A stretch of 6,533 bases of DNA. It comes from Porphyromonadaceae bacterium UBA2720 (GTDB lineage Bacteria; Bacteroidota; Bacteroidia; Bacteroidales; Muribaculaceae). This document shows, one piece after another, positions 1 to 6,483 of the stretch. Within the stretch, counting starts at the first letter, position 1. Each line of letters opens with the position of its first letter. The DNA lies in assembly GCA_002353885.1 (NCBI GenBank), contig DEKO01000201.1, positions 1-6,533 of the forward strand, given 5' to 3'. Position numbers and translations under genes: made by a program. The notes below the pieces were generated by a model. It had not been told where the DNA came from. It worked only from the letters and a program-made list of their open reading frames with translations, and did no database searches.

Positions 1-47
1 ATTAATTTTTTTTATATTTTTGTCAGGATGTGTCTGGGGGCGCATCC
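1..47. other. Downstream flank of the synthetase gene, no gene seen
   Basis: This short flank contains GGATG (26-30) and CATCC (43-47), which can pair around a 12-base loop, and an A/T-rich edge (1-22). On the minus strand the small hairpin is followed by an A-rich rather than a T-rich stretch, so it is not a convincing terminator for the synthetase gene. Transcription may continue into a gene outside the window. Confidence 0.4.
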
Positions 48-1556
48 CTACAACGACCGGGCGACTTTTCCTGAGTCGAGGGTGTGGATGGTGTGGAAGG
101 TGATCTCATGTGGCATCTCGGCGCGGGTGAGGCGGGGATGCAGCCAGGTTTTGAGCGTGTGGGAGGTCAATGTCGAGTCGGGGGCGAGTTCTATTTTGGC
201 ATGAAGGACTGTCCCGAACTGGAGATGGGGTGTTGAGTAAACCATTGACGCAATCACCTCGGGGTGCTCGTTAATTACCTTTTCGACAGTTTCGGGATAA
301 ACATTTTCTCCGCCACACACCACCATGTTGTCGCTACGTCCACGATAGAAATAGCAACCATCGTCATCACAATATACCAGGTCGCCAGTATTTTGCCATT
401 TGTTCTTCATCCCAATCATTGCCCAGCCTGAACACACCCAGAGCGAACCAACACCATGACTGTCAATGTTCTCCACCTTGCATTTAACACCGCTGATTGG
501 TTTGCCGATAGGGACTTCTTCATTTCTCAAGAGGTCGTCGGGCGATGCGATCATAAAGAATCCTGCCTCAGTAGTGCCGAAAAGGTTGTAAAGCACATCG
601 CCCAGATGCATGTGGGTGATATCTGCCCATTTCTTATCGAGGCGGTCACCGCCACTGATGATGCATTTCACTGTCTGCATCGCTGTGGGGGCATTGTCGA
701 TTTGCCAGAGTCGAGCGAGCACGGCGGGCACGACTGGCACTACTTCGACCCTTTCGTCGGCAATGATTTTGAGAGCTTTCTCGGCATCGAAATGACGCTG
801 GAGGCACACTTTTTTGCCCATGGCTAACGACATGATGAGCGTGGCTAGTCCGAAACCGTGATACACTGGTAACGAGAGGAATACGCTATGATACTCGTCA
901 AGACGCAGTTGCTCGAGCAAGGCGTAGAAAGGCGGCAGGAACTGACTGATGGACATCTTCCTCGGCGCTTCCTTGCTCCTTCCGCTAGAGCCGCCTGTGA
1001 ACACCGAGATCTCGCCACCACGTGTGATGCGGGGCAGTTTCACATGGATGTCTTGTGTGTTGTCAGAGATTGTTTGATAAAGGTCCTCGCTCTCTAGCAT
1101 CTCGCAAGGCAGGTCATTGGGAACTCGTTGTACCTTCAGCTCGTGGTCACAGATGATGAGGCTTATCTTTTGGCGCTCTACGTGTTCTCTCAACTTGTCT
1201 GGTACGATATCGGTATTCAGCAATTTCACACTCACCCCAAGTCGTGACAATGCTGGCAGCAGCAACGCCATCGCAATGTGATTGTGGCACAGCAGTGCCA
1301 CGCACATTCCCGACTTGAGTGCATAGTCACGATATAGCAACTGGGCTAGGCGATGCGAATGGCTGTATATTTCCTTGTAAGTAAGCCGTTTGCCTTCCGA
1401 GACCAATGCGCATCGGCCCGGATAGTATTTTGCCGAGAAGCGTGTCAATGCCATCAGCGAGACGCCATCTCTGAAGAAAGCCCCTAGCAGTCGACAAATG
1501 CCTCTTGGAGTGAGGATATGCAACTTGGTCAATTTTGAGAAAATAGCATTGTTCAT
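48..1556 (-). CDS. AMP-forming acyl-CoA synthetase-like enzyme (class I adenylate-forming, ANL superfamily)
   Basis: Family members activate a carboxylic acid with ATP to an acyl-adenylate and usually pass it to CoA in the cytoplasm. The 502-residue protein has the family's landmarks in order: a phosphate-binding loop FTGGSSGRSKE (186-196), YNLFGTTEAG (323-332), NTGD (389-392), GRSDN with the hinge-region Arg (406-410), GGENVYPETVE (415-425) and a C-terminal SGKVAR whose Lys497 is the expected catalytic lysine. The N-terminal stretch (about residues 10-65, ending CALVSEGKRLTY) is laid out like mycobacterial FadD12/FadD2-type proteins. The length is normal, so the gene looks intact. The P-loop is atypical: TSGTTGxPKG has become TGGSSGRSKE, although the lysine remains. 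The ATG at 1556 is followed directly by a plausible N-terminus. It is the last gene of the block, 133 bases after the SDR gene, which probably acts on the same substrate. The substrate cannot be read from sequence; a fatty acid is an inference. Confidence 0.93.
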   Translation of the reverse strand: MNNAIFSKLTKLHILTPRGICRLLGAFFRDGVSLMALTRFSAKYYPGRCALVSEGKRLTYKEIYSHSHRLAQLLYRDYALKSGMCVALLCHNHIAMALLLPALSRLGVSVKLLNTDIVPDKLREHVERQKISLIICDHELKVQRVPNDLPCEMLESEDLYQTISDNTQDIHVKLPRITRGGEISVFTGGSSGRSKEAPRKMSISQFLPPFYALLEQLRLDEYHSVFLSLPVYHGFGLATLIMSLAMGKKVCLQRHFDAEKALKIIADERVEVVPVVPAVLARLWQIDNAPTAMQTVKCIISGGDRLDKKWADITHMHLGDVLYNLFGTTEAGFFMIASPDDLLRNEEVPIGKPISGVKCKVENIDSHGVGSLWVCSGWAMIGMKNKWQNTGDLVYCDDDGCYFYRGRSDNMVVCGGENVYPETVEKVINEHPEVIASMVYSTPHLQFGTVLHAKIELAPDSTLTSHTLKTWLHPRLTRAEMPHEITFHTIHTLDSGKVARSL

Positions 1557-1574
1557 ATCATCAAACGCTTAACA

Positions 1575-1593
1575 GTAAACAAGTAAACAAGTA
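1575..1593. repeat. 8-base direct repeat, GTAAACAA x 2.4
   Basis: GTAAACAA occurs at 1575-1582 and 1583-1590, followed by a partial GTA at 1591-1593. The copies are identical. The repeat lies 19 bases upstream of the synthetase start codon on the minus strand, where it reads as TTGTTTAC repeated, and so would lie in the mRNA leader or near a promoter. No function is assigned. Confidence 0.8.
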
Positions 1594-1619
1594 TAGTCAC
1601 CCGAGAGCACGTCAGCGTA

Positions 1620-1675
1620 CTGACACCTGACCTCTGAAAACTGACCCCTGACCTCTGAAAACTTAAAACTAACAC
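1620..1675. repeat. Degenerate 7-base tandem array (CTGANNN), eight units
   Basis: On the plus strand the units are CTGACAC, CTGACCT, CTGAAAA, CTGACCC, CTGACCT, CTGAAAA, CTTAAAA and CTAACAC. A higher-order 21-base period (three units) is visible: 1620-1640 and 1641-1661 differ at one position. The start of each unit is the most constant part (CT at every unit, CTGA in six of eight). On the transcribed minus strand the units read NNNTCAG. The array sits in the gap between the SDR and synthetase genes. It resembles heptameric short tandem repeats known from intergenic DNA of some bacteria such as cyanobacteria; that comparison is from general knowledge and no relationship is shown. Confidence 0.85.
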
Positions 1676-1689
1676 CTCCGGCCCTACTT

Positions 1690-2454
1690 CTATATCGCCC
1701 ACCATGGTTTGTAACGGAACTTGTCGGTCATTGCCAACTTCAACAAGATGCTAGCTGCTTCGTTGGCTGAATAAGCGGGCAGATTTTTGTAGGTCTCGTT
1801 CACATCCGACATGGGTGTGTGAACTAGCGGCAGATATGCCACTTGAACTCTCACGCCCAACGTCTTGCGTTCACGGCGGGCAGTGCGACACCACACGTTG
1901 GCTGCACATTTCGAGGCATGATAGGCCGACCAGCCAAGAGCAAATGGATATCGGCTGCTCACCGAGGATGTATAAATCATGCGCCCTTTGCCTTCGCGCA
2001 GCGATGGCATCAACGCCAGCGACAATGCTACCATCGAACGATAATTCAGGTCCATTGTGCGGTCAAAATCGTGCATACGTTCTATGGAAGAACTGATGCT
2101 TCGCTTAATGGACTTCCCGGCATTGCAAAAGAGGTATGACACGCTGGGCAACTCCTCTGGCAACGTCTTGCAACAGGCGTCCAACTCCTGCCGGCAACGA
2201 AGGTCGATGGCTTTATAACGCACCTCGCAGCCCTTGGCACGAGCCTTGTCACATAGTTGCCTTAACTTCTCCTCACTGCGAGCAATGAGAAACAGATTGG
2301 CTCCAGCATCTATCAGTCTAAGCGTCAAAGCCTCGCCAATCCCAGACGAGGCACCGGTAATAACGACCCACTTGCCACAAAAAGCCTCACACAGCTTCTT
2401 GTCGCTGACCGATTTCGGCGGGTAAACGATATGCTTCCAAAGACTCGTGAACAT
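1690..2454 (-). CDS. Classical short-chain dehydrogenase/reductase, Acr-like (possible fatty acyl reductase)
   Basis: This 254-residue protein is an NAD(P)-dependent oxidoreductase of the classical SDR family. It shows the cofactor-binding TGASSGIG (33-40), an Arg at 59 after the second strand that favours NADPH, Asp84, the NAG motif (111-113), the structural Asn137, a catalytic Ser near 164, and YHASK with catalytic Tyr178 and Lys182. The C-terminal segment HTPMSDVNETYKNLPAYS (212-229) followed by NEAA resembles the equivalent part of Acr1-type fatty acyl-CoA reductases, where a similar PxxSxxEAA stretch follows. There is no membrane segment, so it is probably cytosolic. It has ten cysteines, rather many for its size. 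The ATG lies only 6 bases after the mutS2 stop codon, which argues for co-transcription and perhaps translational coupling. The acyl-CoA synthetase-like gene comes next. SDR membership is secure; reduction of fatty acyl thioesters is a hypothesis, and other carbonyl substrates are equally possible. Confidence 0.93.
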   Translation of the reverse strand: MFTSLWKHIVYPPKSVSDKKLCEAFCGKWVVITGASSGIGEALTLRLIDAGANLFLIARSEEKLRQLCDKARAKGCEVRYKAIDLRCRQELDACCKTLPEELPSVSYLFCNAGKSIKRSISSSIERMHDFDRTMDLNYRSMVALSLALMPSLREGKGRMIYTSSVSSRYPFALGWSAYHASKCAANVWCRTARRERKTLGVRVQVAYLPLVHTPMSDVNETYKNLPAYSANEAASILLKLAMTDKFRYKPWWAI

Positions 2455-2460
2455 GTTTCA

Positions 2461-4914
2461 CTATTCAAGTTCGACAACCGTGATGCCGGCACCACCCAGG
2501 CGCACATCTTCGTCATGGGCTGTGCGCACGCCCGAAAGCGACAGCAGGTACTGGCGCAACAGCTGGCGCAGGGCACCCGTGCCTGTTCCGTGAAGAATGC
2601 GCACGCGCTTGGCCTCAAATTGGATGGCATCGTCCATAAAGTAGGTGATGGCTTGCAGTGCCTCGTCGCCGCGCATGCCGCGCACGTCAATCTCGGGCTT
2701 GAAGTGCAACTGGCGCTCGCGGATGTCATTTGTCGTCTGACGGCTCATCGACGATGCTTGTGCCCGTTCCATCTTGCGGTTGCTGCGTTGTAGACGACTG
2801 GTCTCTACGCGGGTTTTGAGGGCGCCAAAAGCTACCACGGCATATTTCTCGTCGACTGAGATGATGGTGCCGATGGTTGTCTGGCCCTTAAGTACGACGT
2901 TGTCGCCAACTTGTAACGGACGGTTGGGGTCGTTGGGCTGAGGTTTGGGCTGTGTGGCAGGTTTGCGACGCATCTGGTGCTTAGGTTTAAGTCGTTCCAC
3001 TTGCGTGCTCTCTTCTCCATCAGAGCCTTCGAGTCGCTGCTTAAACTCGTCCAGCTGCCGGCGCACCTCCTTGGTCTTCTCTTTCTCAGCTTGCATCTCA
3101 CGAATCTCACGGATAGTGCGCTCGACTTGGGCGTTGCTTTGTTGTACGATCTCGCGTGCCTCGGCCTTGGCGTCTTTGATGATCTGGCGATGTTCATCGC
3201 CGATGCGCTTCAGTCGTTCGTTGTATTGCTCAAGCAGTGAGTCGAGTTTTTTCTCTTTCTGGCGCACGTCGTGTCGCTTGCTCTCCCAATACTTGCGGTC
3301 GCGCACCAGGTCAAGCAGATATTTGTCCATGTTGATATAGTCGCTGCCAACAATCTCGCTGGCCTTGTCGATGACTTGCTGATCAAGGCCTATCTTGCGT
3401 GCAATCTCGATGGCAAACGAACTGCCCGGATAGCCTATTGACAGCTGGAACAATGGCTGCATGCGACCTCGGTCATAGAGCATGGCACCATTGACAATGC
3501 CCTCGGTGTCCTCTGCAAAGTGCTTGAGATTCTGATAGTGAGTTGTCACTACACCGAACATTCGTTTTGCGTTCAACTGCTCGAGGATGGCTTGAGCGAT
3601 GGCTCCACCTATCTGAGGCTCGGTGCCGCTACCCATCTCGTCGATAAGCACCAACGATTGTTTGTTGCCGCGGTTCAGAAAAGTCTTCATGTTCTGCAGG
3701 TGCGAGCTGTAGGTGCTCAGGTCATCCTCCAACGATTGCTGGTCGCCAATGTCGATGAAGATGCTACCGAACAAGCCCATGTGCGAGTTGCTGTAAACGG
3801 GTGGCAATATGCCGCATTGCATCATATACTGCACTACACCCACTGTCTTGAGGCATACACTCTTGCCACCAGCGTTGGGACCTGAGATGAGCAGGATGCG
3901 CTGTTGGGTGTTCAGTTCGATGTTCAGTGGCACCACTTCTTTGCCTTGCTCGCGCAGCGACAGCCACAATGCCGGATGCACAGCGTGATACCACTCGATG
4001 TGTGGTTGATGCTCGATGTGTGGCATCTGTGCGTCTAGCTCACTGGCCAGGAGCGCTTTGGCTCGGATGAAGTCTATCTGGCCAAGCACTTCGTAGGTGG
4101 CCAACAGAGTCTCGGTGTGGGGACGGATGCTGTCGGTCACCTCAGTCAGGATGCGGATGATCTCACGGGCAATCTCGGCTTCGGTCTCGCGGATGCGGTT
4201 GTTGGCCTCAACAATCTCTTCAGGCTCAATGAACACGGTCTTTCCACTGGCGCTCTCGTCGTGCACAATGCCATGCACCTTGCGCTTGTGCATCGGCGAC
4301 ACTGGTATTACCAGGCGGCCATCTCTCATGCTGGGCTGCACATCGCTCTCGAGCACGCCGTCTTGTTTGCCTTGCGTGATGACACGGCGCAAGATGCTGT
4401 TGATGCTTGATGTCACACGCTGGATGGTGTTGCGCAGTTCGCTCAGCAATGGCGAGGCGTTGTCCTTGATGTTGCCGTTCTTGTCCAGTACGCGCCCAAT
4501 CTCAGTCACCAGCTCGGGAAAAGGATCCATCGCCTCAGTCAGGTATGCTAACCGAGGATAGACCATCTGCTCGCCATCACGACTGGCAAAGAATCGCCGA
4601 ATCTCTCCGATTGTGGTCAGCGAGCGTTGCAGCTTGAACAGATTCTCAGCGCTAATATAGCTGCCTGGCATGGTGATGGCTTTGAGTGTGCCGCGCAGGT
4701 CAAAAAAATAATTCAGCGGGAACTCACGCTTCGACTGCAAGATAGATAGGAACTCGTTGGTCTGCTCAAGCCAGCAGGTCACCTCGTCGCTGTTCGACGA
4801 AAAGTGCATTTCGCTACACCACGACGTGCCTAACGGACTGATGCAGCGACGTTCAATCTCATGCCGCACTGTGTCGAAACCTATTTTGCTCTCAAAATTC
4901 TTGGGATATATCAT
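2461..4914 (-). CDS. mutS2: MutS2 family ATPase with C-terminal Smr domain
   Basis: MutS2 proteins are dimeric ABC-type ATPases without the mismatch-recognition domain. They have been linked to suppression of homologous recombination and, in Bacillus, to rescue of collided ribosomes. The protein (817 residues, a usual length) has the MutS core and clamp region to about 320, Walker A GPNAGGKS (345-352), the signature region LEDDLSTYSSHLQNM (395-409), Walker B LIDEMGSGTEP (423-433), TTHYQN (457-462), a long charged coiled coil (about 520-630), a Pro/Lys/Gln-rich linker (about 640-666), an SH3/KOW-like module starting VGDNVVLKG (669-677) and a C-terminal Smr domain with DVRG (743-746) and HGTGTGALR (775-783). 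I start it at the ATG at 4914 because MIYPKNFE matches the usual Bacteroidetes MutS2 N-terminus; an in-frame TTG at 4938 would add eight residues and lie in repeat sequence. It follows the HD gene and runs into the SDR gene with a 6-base gap. Confidence 0.97.
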   Translation of the reverse strand: MIYPKNFESKIGFDTVRHEIERRCISPLGTSWCSEMHFSSNSDEVTCWLEQTNEFLSILQSKREFPLNYFFDLRGTLKAITMPGSYISAENLFKLQRSLTTIGEIRRFFASRDGEQMVYPRLAYLTEAMDPFPELVTEIGRVLDKNGNIKDNASPLLSELRNTIQRVTSSINSILRRVITQGKQDGVLESDVQPSMRDGRLVIPVSPMHKRKVHGIVHDESASGKTVFIEPEEIVEANNRIRETEAEIAREIIRILTEVTDSIRPHTETLLATYEVLGQIDFIRAKALLASELDAQMPHIEHQPHIEWYHAVHPALWLSLREQGKEVVPLNIELNTQQRILLISGPNAGGKSVCLKTVGVVQYMMQCGILPPVYSNSHMGLFGSIFIDIGDQQSLEDDLSTYSSHLQNMKTFLNRGNKQSLVLIDEMGSGTEPQIGGAIAQAILEQLNAKRMFGVVTTHYQNLKHFAEDTEGIVNGAMLYDRGRMQPLFQLSIGYPGSSFAIEIARKIGLDQQVIDKASEIVGSDYINMDKYLLDLVRDRKYWESKRHDVRQKEKKLDSLLEQYNERLKRIGDEHRQIIKDAKAEAREIVQQSNAQVERTIREIREMQAEKEKTKEVRRQLDEFKQRLEGSDGEESTQVERLKPKHQMRRKPATQPKPQPNDPNRPLQVGDNVVLKGQTTIGTIISVDEKYAVVAFGALKTRVETSRLQRSNRKMERAQASSMSRQTTNDIRERQLHFKPEIDVRGMRGDEALQAITYFMDDAIQFEAKRVRILHGTGTGALRQLLRQYLLSLSGVRTAHDEDVRLGGAGITVVELE

Positions 4915-4938
4915 CTCATTCTGTGACAGTCTTGTCAA

Positions 4939-4987
4939 CTACAAACTCTTAACTTGTAACTATTAACTTTCATCTATAAACTATCTC
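4939..4987. repeat. Degenerate 7-base tandem array (CTNNNAA-like), seven units
   Basis: Plus-strand units are CTACAAA, CTCTTAA, CTTGTAA, CTATTAA, CTTTCAT, CTATAAA and CTATCTC: CT recurs every seven bases without a break, and AA ends most units. On the transcribed minus strand the units read TTNNNAG. The array fills most of the 59-base gap before mutS2 and continues into the last codons of the HD gene, whose TAG stop (4974-4976) is formed by one of the units. Because 7 is not a multiple of 3 and several units contain TAG, the array puts stops in more than one frame on the minus strand. The period and the invariant CT match the array at 1620-1675, although the remaining bases differ. Confidence 0.75.
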
Positions 4988-5822
4988 GAATCGCTTGCTG
5001 GATGCATTCAAGGGCGGGCTCGTGCTTGGCCACTTGCTGCCAGTGCCCGCCGGCGCGACCACGATTCAGGTTGTGTGTCAGGTCGTTCAGCTTGACGTGC
5101 ATTGCGGTCACGTTGCCGCTGGTGGCGATATGTTCCACATAGTCGCCATAGCTCATGGCACCCTTGTCGTGGGTGAGCAGTCGCAGCGTGTCCACAATCT
5201 CGACATCCACACCGCGCTCCAGCAAGTCATCAAATGTCATGTCGGTGTCCTCGACCACATCGTGCAGAAAGCCAGCAATCATCTCCTGGCGGTTGCGGCC
5301 TGCCAGTCCCACGGTCAGCGGGTGCAAAATCACGGGCAGGCCGTCCAGGTCGGTGTCGCCCTCATGGGCGTCGATGGCAATGCGCAGAGCATCTTCGATG
5401 CTGATGTGCTGTTCGTCAGGCTTACGGGCAGGGTAGGGTAGTGAGGGGTCGGTCGACACCGTTCCCAGTTGCTCAAAGATGTCGTCAAATGGCTTGCCGT
5501 CATTGTACAGGTCATCCATCGCACGGTTGCGCACAATGACATCTTGAGTGAACAGGCGGTCGTCCAGCACAATGATCGTGCGGCCATGGTGTGTGTCATA
5601 GCGCCAGCTGAAGCCGAAAGAATCGTAGCTCTGCTGGTCTATCTCGGTTAACGGGAATTGCTTTCCTACACCCACAGGTCCCGAGGCTCTAGTGTCGCTG
5701 TCTGATACTTCTGCCTCAGATGTTACTCGTTGTGTTATTGGGTCGAATGTCCTGACATATCGTTTGCCATTGTCATCAATGCGCACAATGCATTGCTCGG
5801 CATTGTTTCGGTAGTATTTCAT
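4974..5822 (-). CDS. HD-domain protein, RelA/SpoT-hydrolase-like, with unassigned N-terminal region
   Basis: The C-terminal half (about 140-282) is an HD metal-dependent phosphohydrolase domain. His167 (LHP), His187-Asp188 with Glu191-Asp192 (HDVVEDT) and Asp247 within KLNDLTHN, plus Asn251, occupy the positions of the Mn-binding and catalytic residues of (p)ppGpp hydrolases such as SpoT and MESH1. The basic R-K-S stretch that holds the nucleotide in those enzymes is D-L-D here (158-160), nine residues before His167, so ppGpp may not be the substrate. The first roughly 130 residues are not recognised. They begin with a short basic, aromatic stretch (MKYYRNN), contain a polar segment at 38-55, and have no signal peptide or membrane helix, so the protein is probably cytosolic. 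The gene starts 18 bases after the lipoprotein stop codon and shares its promoter on present evidence. Its end lies within a heptamer array. HD membership is firm; the reaction is unknown. Confidence 0.92.
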   Translation of the reverse strand: MKYYRNNAEQCIVRIDDNGKRYVRTFDPITQRVTSEAEVSDSDTRASGPVGVGKQFPLTEIDQQSYDSFGFSWRYDTHHGRTIIVLDDRLFTQDVIVRNRAMDDLYNDGKPFDDIFEQLGTVSTDPSLPYPARKPDEQHISIEDALRIAIDAHEGDTDLDGLPVILHPLTVGLAGRNRQEMIAGFLHDVVEDTDMTFDDLLERGVDVEIVDTLRLLTHDKGAMSYGDYVEHIATSGNVTAMHVKLNDLTHNLNRGRAGGHWQQVAKHEPALECIQQAIRDSL

Positions 5823-5840
5823 TTATTCAGTGTTGTGTGC

Positions 5841-6470
5841 TCATTTTATCTTGTCCAGCGACTCGCGGGTGAGCGTGGGCAGCAAGCGTTGCTTGATCAG
5901 GCGCGAGACCAGGTCGCCACGATTGATGCGCTCAATGGTGATGCGCTGAAGCGAGTCCTGGAGCAAACTGTCGTTGTGCAGAGCGGTGCGTTCTGCGTCC
6001 CATGTCAGTGTCGAGTCGGTGCCCATGCTCGTGTATTTTTGCCACAACGAGTCGCGTTGGGCGCGGATGCGGGCGTGCTGGTTCAGAAACGACTGATAGT
6101 CGTGGTTGCCTTTTCCACCATTGATCGTCCACTGGCGTGCCTCAATGTCTATCTTGACGCGAGTGGGCTCGAGGATAAAATAGAATTGATAAGGAATAGA
6201 GTCGGTGTCAAAATCAACGTAGGCTAGGCGCGCTGTCGGTGTGTGGCCGGTGAACGTGAACGTCGAGTCTTTAAGCTTTGCACCCCCCAGTACGCGAAGC
6301 ATGTTATAGTCATCATCGACGACAACCAGTGTCGCGCTGTCACAGCCCATATGCACATGACGCAGAGTGACTTTGACCTCAAAGGCCCCGTCATTCTTGA
6401 CATGGCTATCGCACCCCAACAGGGCAACACCAGCCAAACACATAATTATATAGAAGAGAAAATGTCTCAT
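5841..6470 (-). CDS. DUF4369-type lipoprotein lacking a thioredoxin domain
   Basis: The 209-residue precursor has a short basic n-region (MRH), a hydrophobic core and a lipobox LLGC with Cys20 as the predicted lipidated residue, so it should be anchored in a membrane facing the periplasm or the cell surface. Residues about 30-118 look like DUF4369, the beta-rich N-terminal domain of many Bacteroidetes TlpA/ResA-like proteins: alternating strands, a KDSTFTFTG turn (67-75), then LAYVDFD and FYFILEPTRVKIDI (97-110). Residues 122-209 are mainly polar and helical (QSFLNQHARIRAQRDSLW), matching the helical insert of those proteins. It ends at RESLDKIK, about where the thioredoxin fold would begin, and no CxxC is present. 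It is the first gene of the block. The start codon is set by the signal peptide; the next Met (residue 10) would remove the n-region. Its role is unknown; a domain-reduced relative of TlpA is the best description. Confidence 0.88.
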   Translation of the reverse strand: MRHFLFYIIMCLAGVALLGCDSHVKNDGAFEVKVTLRHVHMGCDSATLVVVDDDYNMLRVLGGAKLKDSTFTFTGHTPTARLAYVDFDTDSIPYQFYFILEPTRVKIDIEARQWTINGGKGNHDYQSFLNQHARIRAQRDSLWQKYTSMGTDSTLTWDAERTALHNDSLLQDSLQRITIERINRGDLVSRLIKQRLLPTLTRESLDKIK

Positions 6471-6483
6471 GTCTAAAATCGTG

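Larger units (their letters stand above)
1557..1689. other. 133-base intergenic gap rich in short repeats
   Basis: This is the largest space between genes in the window. It separates the SDR stop codon from the synthetase start codon and holds a 7-base-period array, an 8-base direct repeat and a small inverted repeat (GTCAG, 4 bases, CTGAC at 1611-1624). The single CTGAC on the minus-strand RNA could pair with any of four GTCAG copies supplied by the array, so several alternative short hairpins are possible. I found no TTTG/TAnnTTTG promoter pair and no hairpin followed by a U-run on the minus strand. Whether the gap carries a promoter, a processing site or nothing functional is open. Confidence 0.6.

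Noticed and set aside
15..22. TATTTTTG resembling a plus-strand -7 promoter box
   Set aside because: It lies in low-complexity A/T sequence, points antisense into the synthetase, and its -33 partner would fall outside the window.
26..47. Possible intrinsic terminator after the synthetase gene
   Set aside because: The stem is only about five base pairs with a 12-base loop, and on the minus strand it is followed by an A-rich tract rather than U residues.
456..827. A 123-codon plus-strand open frame opposite the synthetase
   Set aside because: It lies entirely antisense to conserved adenylation motifs and shows no family features of its own.
1611..1624. GTCAG-CGTA-CTGAC hairpin as an attenuator or riboswitch
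   Set aside because: A lone five-base-pair stem without a following U-run or other conserved structure does not support either call.
48..2454. Synthetase plus SDR as OleC/OleD of olefin biosynthesis
   Set aside because: OleD is a longer extended-type SDR and no OleA or OleB thiolase/hydrolase partner is present; this SDR is the short classical type.
4974..5822. Annotation of the HD protein as a (p)ppGpp hydrolase or synthetase
   Set aside because: There is no synthetase domain, and the R-K-S nucleotide-binding stretch is replaced, so a specific ppGpp role is not supported.
5730..6227. A 165-codon plus-strand open frame across the HD and lipoprotein genes
   Set aside because: It overlaps two well-supported minus-strand genes, spans their junction, and has no recognisable domain; it is a shadow frame.
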